Source: an uncultured bacterium (GTDB lineage Bacteria > Verrucomicrobiota > Lentisphaeria > Victivallales > UBA1829). Taken from it: 55,780 bases of DNA. Shown piece after piece: positions 1 through 9,100 of the stretch (positions within the stretch are counted from its first letter, which is position 1; each line of letters starts with the position of its first letter). The stretch spans positions 18,594 to 74,373 of the forward strand of contig CADCMR010000018.1 of assembly GCA_902802585.1 (NCBI GenBank), read 5' to 3'. The notes under the pieces were generated by a model. The model was not told the origin of the DNA. It made no database searches and saw only the letters and a program-made list of their open reading frames with translations. A program made the position numbers and the translations under genes.

Positions 1-3000
1 GATCTCCTCAGCGTCCTCGTCCGTAAATGCGCTGATGATCAGGTTCGGGAACAACGTGATCAGGTATTTCGTATTGTCCGCGAAGAAATGCGAGATGGAT
101 TTGCCGTAGGAGACCTGCGGATCCAGGATGTTTCCGCTCAGGTAGAACGGCCAGTAGAGCAGCGCGATCCTCGCCGTCGTCTCAAGTTCGGCTTCCCCTG
201 CCCCCACCAGGTCGATCGTCCCGCTCGCGTGGTAGTCGTCGATCACGTCTCCGTCCAGATCAAGAGATTTCAGGTCCATGACGCCCTGCCGGACGGTCAT
301 TTCCATCGTGCCGTGCCTGAACTCGACCGGCGCGTCTCCCGAAATCATGTCCATGAGGGTTCCGGCTGTCGTCAGGCGCAGCGCCCGCCGGAGCATTTCG
401 CCCGGGACATAATCGATGAGGTGCGGCACGCTGACCAGCGGCAGCAGCAGGATGTTCAGAAAGACCGACCGGTCGCGCAGGTAGGTCCGCAGGGAAACGC
501 CCTCCAGCTCGGCGGCGCAGTCCGCCTGAAGATTATTCGCCAGCGCCTCCGTCGTGAAGCCTTCGCCATGCACGACGGACTTCAGGCGTTTCACATAGCC
601 TTGCATACGGCGCGGTATCTCCGGGTTGTCGTCCGTGGCAAGGAACGCCGCAAAGCCCCTGTCGAACGGAATATTGGTCAAATCCGCCTCGACGTCAAAC
701 GGCCACAGGCCGTCCTTCAGGTGGATTTCCGCCGAAGCAACCCCGGAGACGTCGCCCGAAAATTCCGCATGGGGCACCAGGATCGCCGGATCGTCGCCGT
801 CCCGAAGCTCCAGCAGGCCCGCACCGGAGAAGATCAGGGCATGGTTCCGCGAGTAGATCCCATGCAAGTCCAGCTCGAACGTCTTGTCGACGAGCGAGAC
901 TGACGTCTGTTCCACGCCGGGGTCGGTATTGTGGTTGTACCGGAAATACGACACGGCGAACGGCAGGTCCAGCGAGCTCGAAATGAACTTAGGAAGCGTG
1001 TCTTCCCCGCGCCGGTACAGGTACCGTCCGGAAATGTGATCCTCCCCGTTCCCGTCCGCCAGACGGATCAAGACGTCGCCGAACATCTCCTTGTCCGCCC
1101 AGGAAAGCACGCCTTCAAGTCGTCCGGACAACTCCGGGAACCGGTATTCCTCAGGCTCGTCCGACTGGAGCCGCAGGCGGTTGACCTTCAGTCCGCCCGT
1201 CCAGCTCATTTCCTCGAAATGGTGCGCCGCCTCGAAATCGATCTCCCCGGCGGTGTCCAGGTCCTCGAAATAGAAGCTTCTCTCCACGCCGTACCCGATC
1301 AAGTACAGCGCCTCCGGTCCGAACCGCACCTCGGGGAATTTCATCCGCGTCCGGAATTCGTCGGTCAGGTCGACCGTGCCGGATCCGCTGGCGAACAGCG
1401 TCTGGCGCGCCTGGCGGTCCTGGATGTCCACGTTCAGTTCCGGCAGAACCAGGAAACCTTTTTCCAGGTTGAACTGGAAACTCCCGTTCGCCCCCAGCCG
1501 GGCGGCCTCCCGCGGTTTCCCGTTGACCAGCACGGTCAAATCGTTTCCGACAAGTTTTCCCTCGCCTCCGACAAGCGCCCCGTCCGCGCCGACGGTGACA
1601 TCGAGCTCGGACGTCACGACGCCGCCCGCAAGGCGGAAATCATCGCTTCCCTCAAGAAGCGGTTCCAGGAACGAAACCGGAAGGCTGTTCATTTTCAGTT
1701 TGAACGCCATCGGCGACCACGAAAACGCGCCGTTCTCCCAGACCAGCGCGGACCCGCCAAGGATGGACAGGTTTCCGTCCCCGTTGTCGACCCGGGCGCT
1801 CATCCGGTCCAGCGTGACGCTGGATGTCTCCGGCACGCACCGGAACGCCGCCGAGGCAGTGGCGTTGACGAACCGGAGGACCGGGAGACCGTCCCTGCCG
1901 GGGAAGAACTTATGTGTGAGCTGTCGCGCCAGCACGTCGCTGAGGCGGTCGACCTCGACCGTGCCGGAAATGGCGGACATGCTGCCGCCGGACGCGCTCA
2001 CCACGGCATGGAAATCGTCTCCCGCCTTCAAATCCAAAGAGCTGTTGAGCTGCCACCCACGGTCGTCCGGCTCCAGCCTGAAATCGGCGTCGCCGACCGC
2101 GTCCAGCACCAGGTTTTTGTGTCCGCTTCCGTTCAGAGCGAGGTGCGAGAGATGCGATTCCTTATGAAGGGTCGCGGACATGTTGATCAGGTCGATGTCA
2201 AGCCTGGCGGTCGCGTCGTGCTCGGTCTCGCACAGGTTGGCGTCGTCCAGGAAACCGCACAGCTCGGCGAGCGTCTGGTCGCCGTATGTCTCGATCATGC
2301 GGTACGGATAGTAATGGAGGTCGCCTTTGAGCGAAAGCGTGCGGACGTTGTACTTGCCCGCGAGCTGCGCACGGCAGATACGCTCCTCGCCGTCGTAGAA
2401 CGACAGGTCGCAGCGCGACACGTCGAACGAACCGATCCGGGTGATCCCCTCCGTCTCGAACTCCGCGTCCGCATCAAAGAATCGCCGCCCGCCGTCGCGC
2501 TCCCGGACCTCGGCTTTCGTGCTTCCGAGAAGGCACGTCTTTTCCTGGTCAAGCTCGACCCTGTAGTCGAACAACAGCTCCCTGCCCGCCGAATCGAAGG
2601 GGAGGACGGGATCGAACGGCGTCAGGTCGACCGCCTTTTCCGTCGCAACACGCAGCCTTGCGTCGTGCGGATTCAGCGTGTATGTCGCGTCCTCGTGCCG
2701 GACAAACTCGAAAACGCCTGTCGTCCCGAGGTCAAGACGACCTCCGTTCGGTCCGGTCAGATGTCCCGACACGGAGTCCAGCATCACGCCGCCGGTCGCC
2801 AGGTCGAATTCCACGTTTCCCTTCGCGTCGAAAACCATGTCGCCGGGGATGCCGAATTCCCGGCAGACCAGATCGCCCCCCAGCATGTCCGCATCAAGCC
2901 CCAGCCGGAGTTTCTCCCCGTCGAGCGCAAGCGTCCCGAACACCTTGAGCGCCGTGTTTCCCAGGCTCAGGTTCAGGGGCCTGTATTCCCAGCGGTTCGT

Positions 3001-3894
3001 GTTCGTCCATTCGCCGTTGAACTGCACGTCGGCATTTTCAGGATCGTACCGCATGACCAGCTCCGTCGACTCGAACGCTGGAATCTCCAGACGCGAATCC
3101 GGCAGCTTGATGACAAGCGGCTCGTCCGAGGCGACGGAAACAATAAGATTTTCGCCTCCGTCCGAGGACGAGACCGTAATCCGCCCGCCGCATTCCAGAA
3201 GACGCTGCGGATCGTTCAACCGGTACTTCAAGCCGCAGGACAGCTCCGGACGCGTCAGGCTTCCGTCTTCGAACCTCGCAGTCAGGTCGGAAACGATGAT
3301 ACGGCTCCTGGCGGCGCCCGCCTGCCACCCCGCTTCGGCATTGAGCAGCGTCAGGTCCGACATCCGCACGACCGGCTTCGACGCCCGGTCCCAAACCAGG
3401 CGGGAAAATGCGCGGACGGATTCGCCGGAAACCGGCTCGGCGTCCTGCGTCCCGGATGGATCATGCCCGGCGGACTGTCCATTTTGGGCGTCCGCCAGAC
3501 GGGAGAAATCCATTGTGGCGCTCACTTCCTCGGCTCGCACATTCGACACACGGATTTCCTTCAGGTTCCAGCCGTCCAGTTTCACACCGTCCAGCCGCAT
3601 GCCAAACACCTTCGCCTCGACTTCGCCGGCGTCGGCGGGAAGCCTCACCTTCAATCCGGTCAGGATGACCTCGCGGTCCGAGATCGACACCATCACGTCC
3701 GGATCGCCCTCGACTTCCACTCCGGCGCACCATGCGCCGACAGGTACGATCCACTGGTCAATCGTGAACAGCGCCGCAAGGAAAGCGAACACAGACAGAA
3801 ACACAAAAACGCCGACCGCCCAGAAGACGGTTTTCAGGAATTTACGCAGCGGAGACCGCTTTTTGGTTTGCTTCGGTTCGGTCATGTCGTTCAT
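1..3894 (-). CDS. AsmA-like large envelope protein, C-terminus cut by the window edge
   Basis: An open frame of 1298 codons runs to the window edge without a stop, so the C-terminus is missing. Residues 1-18 are polar and basic (MNDMTEPKQTKKRSPLRK). One hydrophobic segment follows at about residues 19-45, and the rest is a very long beta-rich, probably periplasmic region with repeated 'xxLxLDGxxL' style strands. This layout, with one N-terminal anchor and more than 1200 residues of beta-rich repeats, fits the AsmA/YhdP/TamB superfamily, whose members are thought to move lipids between the membranes. I assign the superfamily by architecture, not by a diagnostic motif. The start at 3894 is preferred; an in-frame ATG at 3885 is an alternative, and neither has a clear ribosome binding site. 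A sigma-70-like promoter lies at 3981-4008. The gene is divergent from the small protein at 4315. Confidence 0.6.
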   Translation of the reverse strand, partial: MNDMTEPKQTKKRSPLRKFLKTVFWAVGVFVFLSVFAFLAALFTIDQWIVPVGAWCAGVEVEGDPDVMVSISDREVILTGLKVRLPADAGEVEAKVFGMRLDGVKLDGWNLKEIRVSNVRAEEVSATMDFSRLADAQNGQSAGHDPSGTQDAEPVSGESVRAFSRLVWDRASKPVVRMSDLTLLNAEAGWQAGAARSRIIVSDLTARFEDGSLTRPELSCGLKYRLNDPQRLLECGGRITVSSSDGGENLIVSVASDEPLVIKLPDSRLEIPAFESTELVMRYDPENADVQFNGEWTNTNRWEYRPLNLSLGNTALKVFGTLALDGEKLRLGLDADMLGGDLVCREFGIPGDMVFDAKGNVEFDLATGGVMLDSVSGHLTGPNGGRLDLGTTGVFEFVRHEDATYTLNPHDARLRVATEKAVDLTPFDPVLPFDSAGRELLFDYRVELDQEKTCLLGSTKAEVRERDGGRRFFDADAEFETEGITRIGSFDVSRCDLSFYDGEERICRAQLAGKYNVRTLSLKGDLHYYPYRMIETYGDQTLAELCGFLDDANLCETEHDATARLDIDLINMSATLHKESHLSHLALNGSGHKNLVLDAVGDADFRLEPDDRGWQLNSSLDLKAGDDFHAVVSASGGSMSAISGTVEVDRLSDVLARQLTHKFFPGRDGLPVLRFVNATASAAFRCVPETSSVTLDRMSARVDNGDGNLSILGGSALVWENGAFSWSPMAFKLKMNSLPVSFLEPLLEGSDDFRLAGGVVTSELDVTVGADGALVGGEGKLVGNDLTVLVNGKPREAARLGANGSFQFNLEKGFLVLPELNVDIQDRQARQTLFASGSGTVDLTDEFRTRMKFPEVRFGPEALYLIGYGVERSFYFEDLDTAGEIDFEAAHHFEEMSWTGGLKVNRLRLQSDEPEEYRFPELSGRLEGVLSWADKEMFGDVLIRLADGNGEDHISGRYLYRRGEDTLPKFISSSLDLPFAVSYFRYNHNTDPGVEQTSVSLVDKTFELDLHGIYSRNHALIFSGAGLLELRDGDDPAILVPHAEFSGDVSGVASAEIHLKDGLWPFDVEADLTNIPFDRGFAAFLATDDNPEIPRRMQGYVKRLKSVVHGEGFTTEALANNLQADCAAELEGVSLRTYLRDRSVFLNILLLPLVSVPHLIDYVPGEMLRRALRLTTAGTLMDMISGDAPVEFRHGTMEMTVRQGVMDLKSLDLDGDVIDDYHASGTIDLVGAGEAELETTARIALLYWPFYLSGNILDPQVSYGKSISHFFADNTKYLITLFPNLIISAFTDEDAEEI

Positions 3895-3980
3895 CAGCCG
3901 GGACAAGTACGGGCGCGACGGCGGAATGCCGCGGCCGTCGTCCCGTTTTTATTAACAAAATTAAAAAACCAGGTCTTTTT

Positions 3981-4008
3981 AATTTACATCCTGCGGAGCT
4001 TTTTTCAA
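3981..4008 (-). promoter_or_regulatory. Sigma-70-like promoter for the AsmA-like gene
   Basis: On the minus strand, TTGAAA (4003-4008) and TAAATT (3981-3986) are separated by 16 bp. The start would lie near 3974, leaving a leader of about 80 nt. Confidence 0.55.
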
Positions 4009-4218
4009 CCTCACAGTTTAAAGAACAAATCTTTTTCCGAGTTTTTTATGCGCCGAGCCGCATTTATCCGGGGAAGGATTCCCTTTCCGTTCTTTTTCCC
4101 GCTCAACCGGATACGAAAATGGTATGAAATAATCCATTTTGATGATGTTAATTAACTGATTCCTGTCCGCAACAACACATTTTTCAATGGGAAAGTTTGT
4201 TTTTTTCAGCATAAACAT

Positions 4219-4247
4219 TTGATTTTTCGACGTTCGTGGTGTATATT
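4219..4247 (+). promoter_or_regulatory. Sigma-70-like promoter for the small K/A/P-tailed protein
   Basis: TTGATT (4219-4224), a 17 bp spacer and TATATT (4242-4247), preceded by TG. The leader to the ATG at 4315 is about 60 nt. Confidence 0.65.
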
Positions 4248-4314
4248 ATTTTTTCAAAAATGACAAACCATCCTTCACATAACCATCTCAAATCAACTTT
4301 GTGAGGTAATTATC

Positions 4315-4653
4315 ATGGCTACGAAAAAAACTGTCAAGAAAGAAACCGCCCCCGCCAAAAAGTCCGCCGCCAAGCCCGCCGTGAAGGCCGCACCGAAGGC
4401 CGCTCCGAAAGCACCGAAGGCCGCTCCGAAGGCCGCCTCACCCGTCAACACCAACGATCCGGAAGAGAATATCAAGCGTTTCGCCAAGACTCCGCTCGCG
4501 ATGAACTTCGTGAAAGCCCACAACGGCAGCTGGAACCACGCCGACTGGCTGAACTTCCTCCGCGAGATCGAGGCGAAGGGCTATTTCCCGATCGACACCG
4601 ACCGCGTCGGCCTTATCCTCGAAGACAAGAAAGTCATCTTCTTCTCGAAGTAA
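4315..4653 (+). CDS. Small protein: K/A/P-rich tail plus WNHxDW domain
   Basis: This 112-residue protein has two parts. Residues about 3-43 are almost only Lys, Ala and Pro, with repeats of the AAPKAAPKAPK type, resembling the disordered basic tails of histone H1-like proteins. Residues about 50-112 form a compact domain with HNGxWNHxDWLxF followed by GYxPIDxDRVGLxLExKK. A second copy of that domain, without the tail, is encoded at 49107-49322, and about 37 of 63 positions are identical by eye. I do not recognise the family. The basic tail suggests contact with DNA or RNA, but that is inference. The ribosome binding site GAGGT precedes the ATG by 8 nt, and the other copy uses the same GAGGTAA sequence. 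pdxA begins 27 bp downstream and may be co-transcribed. Confidence 0.85.
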   Translation: MATKKTVKKETAPAKKSAAKPAVKAAPKAAPKAPKAAPKAASPVNTNDPEENIKRFAKTPLAMNFVKAHNGSWNHADWLNFLREIEAKGYFPIDTDRVGLILEDKKVIFFSK

Positions 4654-4680
4654 CCGTCCACCGTTCCTTCGAAGACACAC

Positions 4681-5643
4681 ATGAGACTCCCCCGAATTGC
4701 CCTCACCATGGGCGATCCGGCGGGCATCGGTCCTGAAATTGCCGTCCGGCTCGCCCGCGCGGTTTCCGCCGGGAAAACTTCGCCCGCGGAAGTCGCGGTT
4801 TACGGCGCGCCGGATGTCCTCGACGAGGCCGTCCGCCGTTTCGCTCCCGACTCCGCGCCGCAGGTTGTCCCCTGCTCCGACCTCAAGTTCTCGCAGATGC
4901 GTCCCGGCAAGCTGGATGCGCGCTGCGGTCTGACCGCGCTTGAGTGCTTCCGCACAGCCACGCTCGACGCCATCGCGGGAAAAGTCGACGCCATCGTGAC
5001 CTGCCCGATCAACAAGGCGGCGGTCAACCTGGCGGGGATCCCGTTCAGCGGTCACACCGAGCTTCTGGCGTCCCTCTGCGGCGTCCGCGATTTTGTGATG
5101 ATGCAATCTGCCGGGAATCTCCGTGTCGTCTTCGCAACCACGCACATTGCGCTCGCGCAGGTGCCGTCCGCCGTCACCTTCGACCGGATCGTGACCGTCA
5201 CGCACCTGCTCCGCGACGCCATCGTCGCCGAAGGCATCGTCCACCCGAAAATCGCCGTCGCCGCACTCAATCCGCACGCGGGCGAGAACGGCAACATGGG
5301 CAAGGAGGACGAGAACGTGGTGAAGCCGGCGGTCCGGGCACTCGCCGCCGAGGGGATCAACATCCAGGGGCCCTTCCCCCCGGACACCCTCTTCATCGAG
5401 AGCCTCCGCTCCCAGTTCGACGGCATCGTCTCCATGTACCACGACCAGGGGCACATCCCGTTCAAGATGCTCGCGTTCGACCGCGGCGTGAACTCTACGC
5501 TCGGGCTCCCCGTCATCCGGACCAGCGTCGACCACGGCACCGCCTTCGAGATCGCATGGAAAGGCACGGCCTCGATCGGCAGCCTCACCGCCGCGTTCGA
5601 GCTCGCACGCAAACGCGCCGTCTCCAGAATCGCAAACGCCTGA
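4681..5643 (+). CDS. pdxA: 4-hydroxythreonine-4-phosphate dehydrogenase
   Basis: PdxA oxidises 4-phosphohydroxy-L-threonine with NAD and feeds the product to PdxJ in the DXP-dependent pathway to pyridoxal 5'-phosphate. The 320-residue length is normal for the family. Visible signatures are MGDPAGIGPEI at the N-terminus, the metal-binding SGHTELL stretch near residue 125, LNPHAGENG near residue 198 and YHDQGHIPFKML near residue 257, which carries further metal and phosphate ligands. No strong ribosome binding site precedes the ATG, so translation may depend on read-through from the small gene 27 bp upstream. queD follows after 21 bp. No pdxJ is present in the window. Confidence 0.95.
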   Translation: MRLPRIALTMGDPAGIGPEIAVRLARAVSAGKTSPAEVAVYGAPDVLDEAVRRFAPDSAPQVVPCSDLKFSQMRPGKLDARCGLTALECFRTATLDAIAGKVDAIVTCPINKAAVNLAGIPFSGHTELLASLCGVRDFVMMQSAGNLRVVFATTHIALAQVPSAVTFDRIVTVTHLLRDAIVAEGIVHPKIAVAALNPHAGENGNMGKEDENVVKPAVRALAAEGINIQGPFPPDTLFIESLRSQFDGIVSMYHDQGHIPFKMLAFDRGVNSTLGLPVIRTSVDHGTAFEIAWKGTASIGSLTAAFELARKRAVSRIANA

Positions 5644-5664
5644 AACAACCGCATCATTCCCCTC

Positions 5665-6048
5665 ATGTACGAACTCGACATCACACGCGATTTCTCCGCC
5701 GCACACAAGCTCGTCGGTTACAACGGCCTCTGCTCCGCGCTTCACGGGCACAACTGGACTGTCCAGGTCTTCATCCGCGCCTCCCGCCTTGATGAGATCG
5801 GCATCGCCGCCGATTTTACGGTCGTCAAGCGCGAACTGACCGCCATTCTGGCGTCCTTCGACCACAAGTACCTCAACGAGCTGCCCGAGTTTCAGGGGAT
5901 CAATCCCACCAGCGAGAACATCGCCCGAATCCTTTACGAAAAGCTCGCGCCCGCGGTCAACATCCCCGGCGTCAAGCTCGACCGTGTCCGCGTCTGCGAA
6001 TCCCCCACCTCCGGCGCGACCTACATTCCGGATTCCGACCGGCTTTGA
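5665..6048 (+). CDS. queD: 6-carboxytetrahydropterin synthase / PTPS family (QueD)
   Basis: This 127-residue protein belongs to the 6-pyruvoyltetrahydropterin synthase fold. It shows the three zinc-binding histidines (His14 in SAAHKL, His27 and His29 in HGH) and Cys23 four residues before the HGH motif, the CxxxHGH arrangement typical of QueD. QueD converts dihydroneopterin triphosphate to 6-carboxytetrahydropterin, the first dedicated step to queuosine and other 7-deazaguanines. PTSEN at about residue 84 and CESP near residue 112 are the usual pterin-anchoring and catalytic stretches. It probably forms a unit with pdxA, 21 bp upstream. queC, queE and queF are not in the window, so a different pterin product cannot be excluded. 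Confidence 0.88.
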   Translation: MYELDITRDFSAAHKLVGYNGLCSALHGHNWTVQVFIRASRLDEIGIAADFTVVKRELTAILASFDHKYLNELPEFQGINPTSENIARILYEKLAPAVNIPGVKLDRVRVCESPTSGATYIPDSDRL

Positions 6049-6128
6049 CACGAGGCCGGCAGACAATCCTGCAATCCGGCGAATTATCTTTCCCCCAAAA
6101 AAACTTAGACAAGTTTGCGCCTCTCCCC

Positions 6129-6156
6129 TTGTTTTTTCCGGGAGAGGTGCTATTTT
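6129..6156 (+). promoter_or_regulatory. Candidate promoter overlapping a hairpin, AIDA-like gene
   Basis: TTGTTT (6129-6134) and TATTTT (6151-6156) are 16 bp apart; TATATT at 6156-6161 is an alternative -10. An 8 bp inverted repeat (CCTCTCCC 6120-6127, GGGAGAGG 6140-6147) spans the -35 and spacer. It may be a terminator for queD or an operator. Confidence 0.4.
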
Positions 6157-6207
6157 ATATTGTACGCATCTGAACTGAACCCATTATCAGAATCAAGGAG
6201 ACCTGTC

Positions 6208-9081
6208 ATGGCGACCGAAATCGTTTCGTCCGGCGTAGTTTCTTCCGGCGGTAGCTATTACAACAAGAATGTCGAAATCTACGGGACCACGTCGGATTTT
6301 ATTTTCGACTACTGTTCCAGTGTCACCGTCATGCCGGGGGGCAAGACCTTTGACACAACCCTGGGCAATTCCAGTTATATGAAAGTCCAGAGCGGCGGTA
6401 TCGCCAGCAGGACAACGGTCAAAAGCGCGACGATGATCGTTTCGAGCGGCGGAAGCGCCGACGGTGTAACATTTACGGGCGCATATCCCGGTTTTCTGCG
6501 CGTCGATGGCATTGCGACGAACATTTCCGGCATCGGTTCGATGACGATCGCATCGACTGGAAGGACATCCAAGGCGACAATGACCAATTTCGTCAACGTT
6601 TCCAGCGGCGGCCTGGCGATCGACACGACGATGGACCTAGCAGGAAACATGATCATCAATTCCGGCGCATCCGCGAGCAAAACAACGCTCCAGAGCAGCG
6701 CGCATCTCACCCTTTCCGGGACAGCCCTTTCCACGTATCTTGAGGGCGACAACGCATCCATGTACGTGAAAAACGGAGCGACTGCGTCGAATACGCATTT
6801 GTCGGGGGGAAGCGCAAGAATGTTTGTTTCCGCTGGCGGAAGCGTGCAGGCGACCTACATTTCCGGCGGAGCCATGGTCGTTTCCGAGGGCGCCGTCGCC
6901 TCGAAGACCTACGTTTCCTCCGACGGATCCATGAGCGTTTCCTCCGGCGGCACCGCGTCCTATGTCGACGCATCCTCCGGCGGCGTCGTGATTCTGCACG
7001 GCGGCGCGGAAGTCTCCACGCTCCACTTCCTCGGGGGATCCGTCCGGCTCACCGGCGGATTCCGCCTGTCCGGCGCCGCAATCCAGTCAGGTTCGCTTAA
7101 CGTCCAGTCCAACAGCCTGGCGGTCAGCGTCGGCGTCAGAAGCAGCGGCGTCCTCAACATCCATTCGGGTGGCGGCGCCTCAAGTTGCACCGCAATTTCC
7201 GGCGGACAGATCAATCTCTACGGCGGCGTCGCGGTCAAGACCTCGGTAATGGCAGGCGGCGCCCTCGTCATCGAGGACGACGGTCTCAATGGTCCGCAGC
7301 TCATCGGTCCGACGCCCGTTTCCGCCGGCAGCGCCAGCGCCACGCATGTTGAACTCGGCGGCATCATCACGGTCGGATCCGGCGGTTTTGCGGCCAATAC
7401 CGTCCTGGCGTATTCCTCCACCGGCGGACTTGACCAGCTTACTCCGGAAAAACCCGGAAAACCGGGCGGACAGCTTATTGTCCAGAGAGCGAGCATGAGC
7501 GTCATCCAGGGCGGCAGCGCCATCGGCGTGATTGCGAGCAGCGGCGGCTTCCTGACCGTCGGCACCGGCGGATCGGTCGTCTCCGCGACGATACTGAACG
7601 GCGCGAGAGTCAGGGTCCTGGAAGGCGGCATCTTGAACGACCTGAGCATCGCGAACGGCGTATCCGCGTCCATCCTCGGCTCCACGTCCAAACTTGCTAT
7701 CGGAGGCATTGTAGAGCTGGGTTCCGGCGGTTCCCTGGCGGACGTCACGGTCGAATCCGGCGGCGTTCTCCGCGCGGAGGCCAGCTCGCTGGTCTCCTCC
7801 GTCACAGTCAGCTCCGGCGGCAAGCTCACCGGCAGGTATGCGAACGTGCCCGATTTGTCGATCGCCCTGTACGAGGGAAGCATTCTGGATTTCGACATCA
7901 CCTCCCTGGGCGAAGATGAAGTTTGTATCGAGAACACGAACTACGGCGGCATTTATACGACCGGCTCCATCTCCTGCACGCTCACGGTTTCCGGCTCGCA
8001 GGCGGACGGCACGTACCAGCTGACAAACGGCATCTCCGGATACATCGACACGATCGAAGTCCTGAACACCGACGGCGATTCGCTCGGCACGCTCACGGCC
8101 GACGGGACCACGAAGATCGGCAACTCCAACTACACGCTGACAAAGGGCAGTCTTGGCGCCCTCACTGTCACGATCGAAGCCGCGGCGCCGGAACCGGTCG
8201 TCATCCCGCCGTACCTTACCGGCGATTTCAACGGCGACCTCTTCGACACGCTCGCGTCGCAGAAGGACGGCGCGGTCACGATTTACCAGAACGGCGAGCC
8301 GTGGGGCATCGGCGTCACGCTGGAGGATGGCTGGAACGTCCTCGGCACCGGCGATTTCAACGGCGACCACCTCGACGATTTCCTGCGCGTGAACGACGAG
8401 GGCTATGTGGTCGGCGAGATGTCGAACGGCAACGGCACGTTCACGCCGCAGGTTCTGAATCTGAAGAACCCCGGCTGGAACATCCTCGGGACCGGCGATT
8501 TCAACGGCAACGGAACGGGCGACGTGCTGATCGCCAACCCGACCGGCGCTTCGGATACCGTCGGTCTGCTCGGCTACTGGGAAAGCGGCGTCACGTGGAC
8601 GCTCATCAACGGCTATTCGCCCGAGTGGGAATGCGTCTCCACCGGTGACTTCAACGGCGACGGCAAGTGCGACATGCTGTGGCGCAACAGCTTCATCGGC
8701 GCGGGCGACCTCACCTACAACGCCTACTGCACGTGGATCGTGGACGATCCGGTCGACTGGCGTATGGTCAGCGTCGCCAATCCGGACGAGTGGAACTTCC
8801 TCTGCTCGGGCGACTTCGACGGCAACGGATCACACGACATCGCCATGATCAACGGCGAAGGCGTCGTGGGCATCTGGGGAGTCGGAGACGGATACCTCAA
8901 TTCGTGGTCCATCCTCAGCGCCGTCGATCAGTCCTCCTGGACGCTCGCGGGCGTCGGCGACTTCAATGCCGACGGCACGGACGACATCGCCTGGGCAAGC
9001 GACGCCCTCGGACTCGTCGGCTACTGGCAGATCAACGACAAGGAGCTCACCACCTGGCAGAACATCGCCGCGATCTCGTAA
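6208..9081 (+). CDS. AIDA-type beta-helix repeat protein with C-terminal FG-GAP repeats
   Basis: This is a 957-residue repeat protein. Residues 1 to about 590 are degenerate turns rich in 'VSSGGxAxxTxVxSGG', the style of AIDA autotransporter passenger repeats, predicted to fold as a right-handed beta-helix. Residues about 672-928 carry six GDFNGDxxDDxxx motifs, the calcium-binding loops of FG-GAP/VCBS propeller blades; the last reads GDFNADGTDDIAW. The combination suggests a surface or secreted adhesin. There is no hydrophobic signal peptide at the chosen start and no autotransporter barrel at the end, so the export route is unclear. The ATG at 6208 is chosen because AAGGAG lies 7 nt upstream; an upstream TTG frame at 6115 overlaps the promoter and is unlikely. 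The gene is monocistronic and converges on carB through a shared hairpin. Confidence 0.85.
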   Translation: MATEIVSSGVVSSGGSYYNKNVEIYGTTSDFIFDYCSSVTVMPGGKTFDTTLGNSSYMKVQSGGIASRTTVKSATMIVSSGGSADGVTFTGAYPGFLRVDGIATNISGIGSMTIASTGRTSKATMTNFVNVSSGGLAIDTTMDLAGNMIINSGASASKTTLQSSAHLTLSGTALSTYLEGDNASMYVKNGATASNTHLSGGSARMFVSAGGSVQATYISGGAMVVSEGAVASKTYVSSDGSMSVSSGGTASYVDASSGGVVILHGGAEVSTLHFLGGSVRLTGGFRLSGAAIQSGSLNVQSNSLAVSVGVRSSGVLNIHSGGGASSCTAISGGQINLYGGVAVKTSVMAGGALVIEDDGLNGPQLIGPTPVSAGSASATHVELGGIITVGSGGFAANTVLAYSSTGGLDQLTPEKPGKPGGQLIVQRASMSVIQGGSAIGVIASSGGFLTVGTGGSVVSATILNGARVRVLEGGILNDLSIANGVSASILGSTSKLAIGGIVELGSGGSLADVTVESGGVLRAEASSLVSSVTVSSGGKLTGRYANVPDLSIALYEGSILDFDITSLGEDEVCIENTNYGGIYTTGSISCTLTVSGSQADGTYQLTNGISGYIDTIEVLNTDGDSLGTLTADGTTKIGNSNYTLTKGSLGALTVTIEAAAPEPVVIPPYLTGDFNGDLFDTLASQKDGAVTIYQNGEPWGIGVTLEDGWNVLGTGDFNGDHLDDFLRVNDEGYVVGEMSNGNGTFTPQVLNLKNPGWNILGTGDFNGNGTGDVLIANPTGASDTVGLLGYWESGVTWTLINGYSPEWECVSTGDFNGDGKCDMLWRNSFIGAGDLTYNAYCTWIVDDPVDWRMVSVANPDEWNFLCSGDFDGNGSHDIAMINGEGVVGIWGVGDGYLNSWSILSAVDQSSWTLAGVGDFNADGTDDIAWASDALGLVGYWQINDKELTTWQNIAAIS

Positions 9082-9100
9082 AACGGCTGTAAAAAAATGT

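Larger units (their letters stand above)
3895..4314. other. Divergent intergenic region, 420 bp
   Basis: This AT-rich stretch separates the AsmA-like gene (minus) from the K/A/P-tailed small protein (plus). It holds one good promoter for each direction (3981-4008 minus, 4219-4247 plus). A 66-codon open frame on the minus strand at 4018-4218 has no ribosome binding site and no recognisable features, and I do not call it. Confidence 0.6.

Noticed and set aside
931..4155. 1074-codon open frame on the plus strand opposite the AsmA-like gene
   Set aside because: Composition is Arg/Pro/Val-rich antisense of a GC-rich gene, with a GTG start and no family resemblance. The minus strand shows a membrane anchor and a coherent beta-rich protein.
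4438..6066. 542-codon open frame on the minus strand across pdxA and queD
   Set aside because: Antisense shadow; no ribosome binding site and no family pattern.
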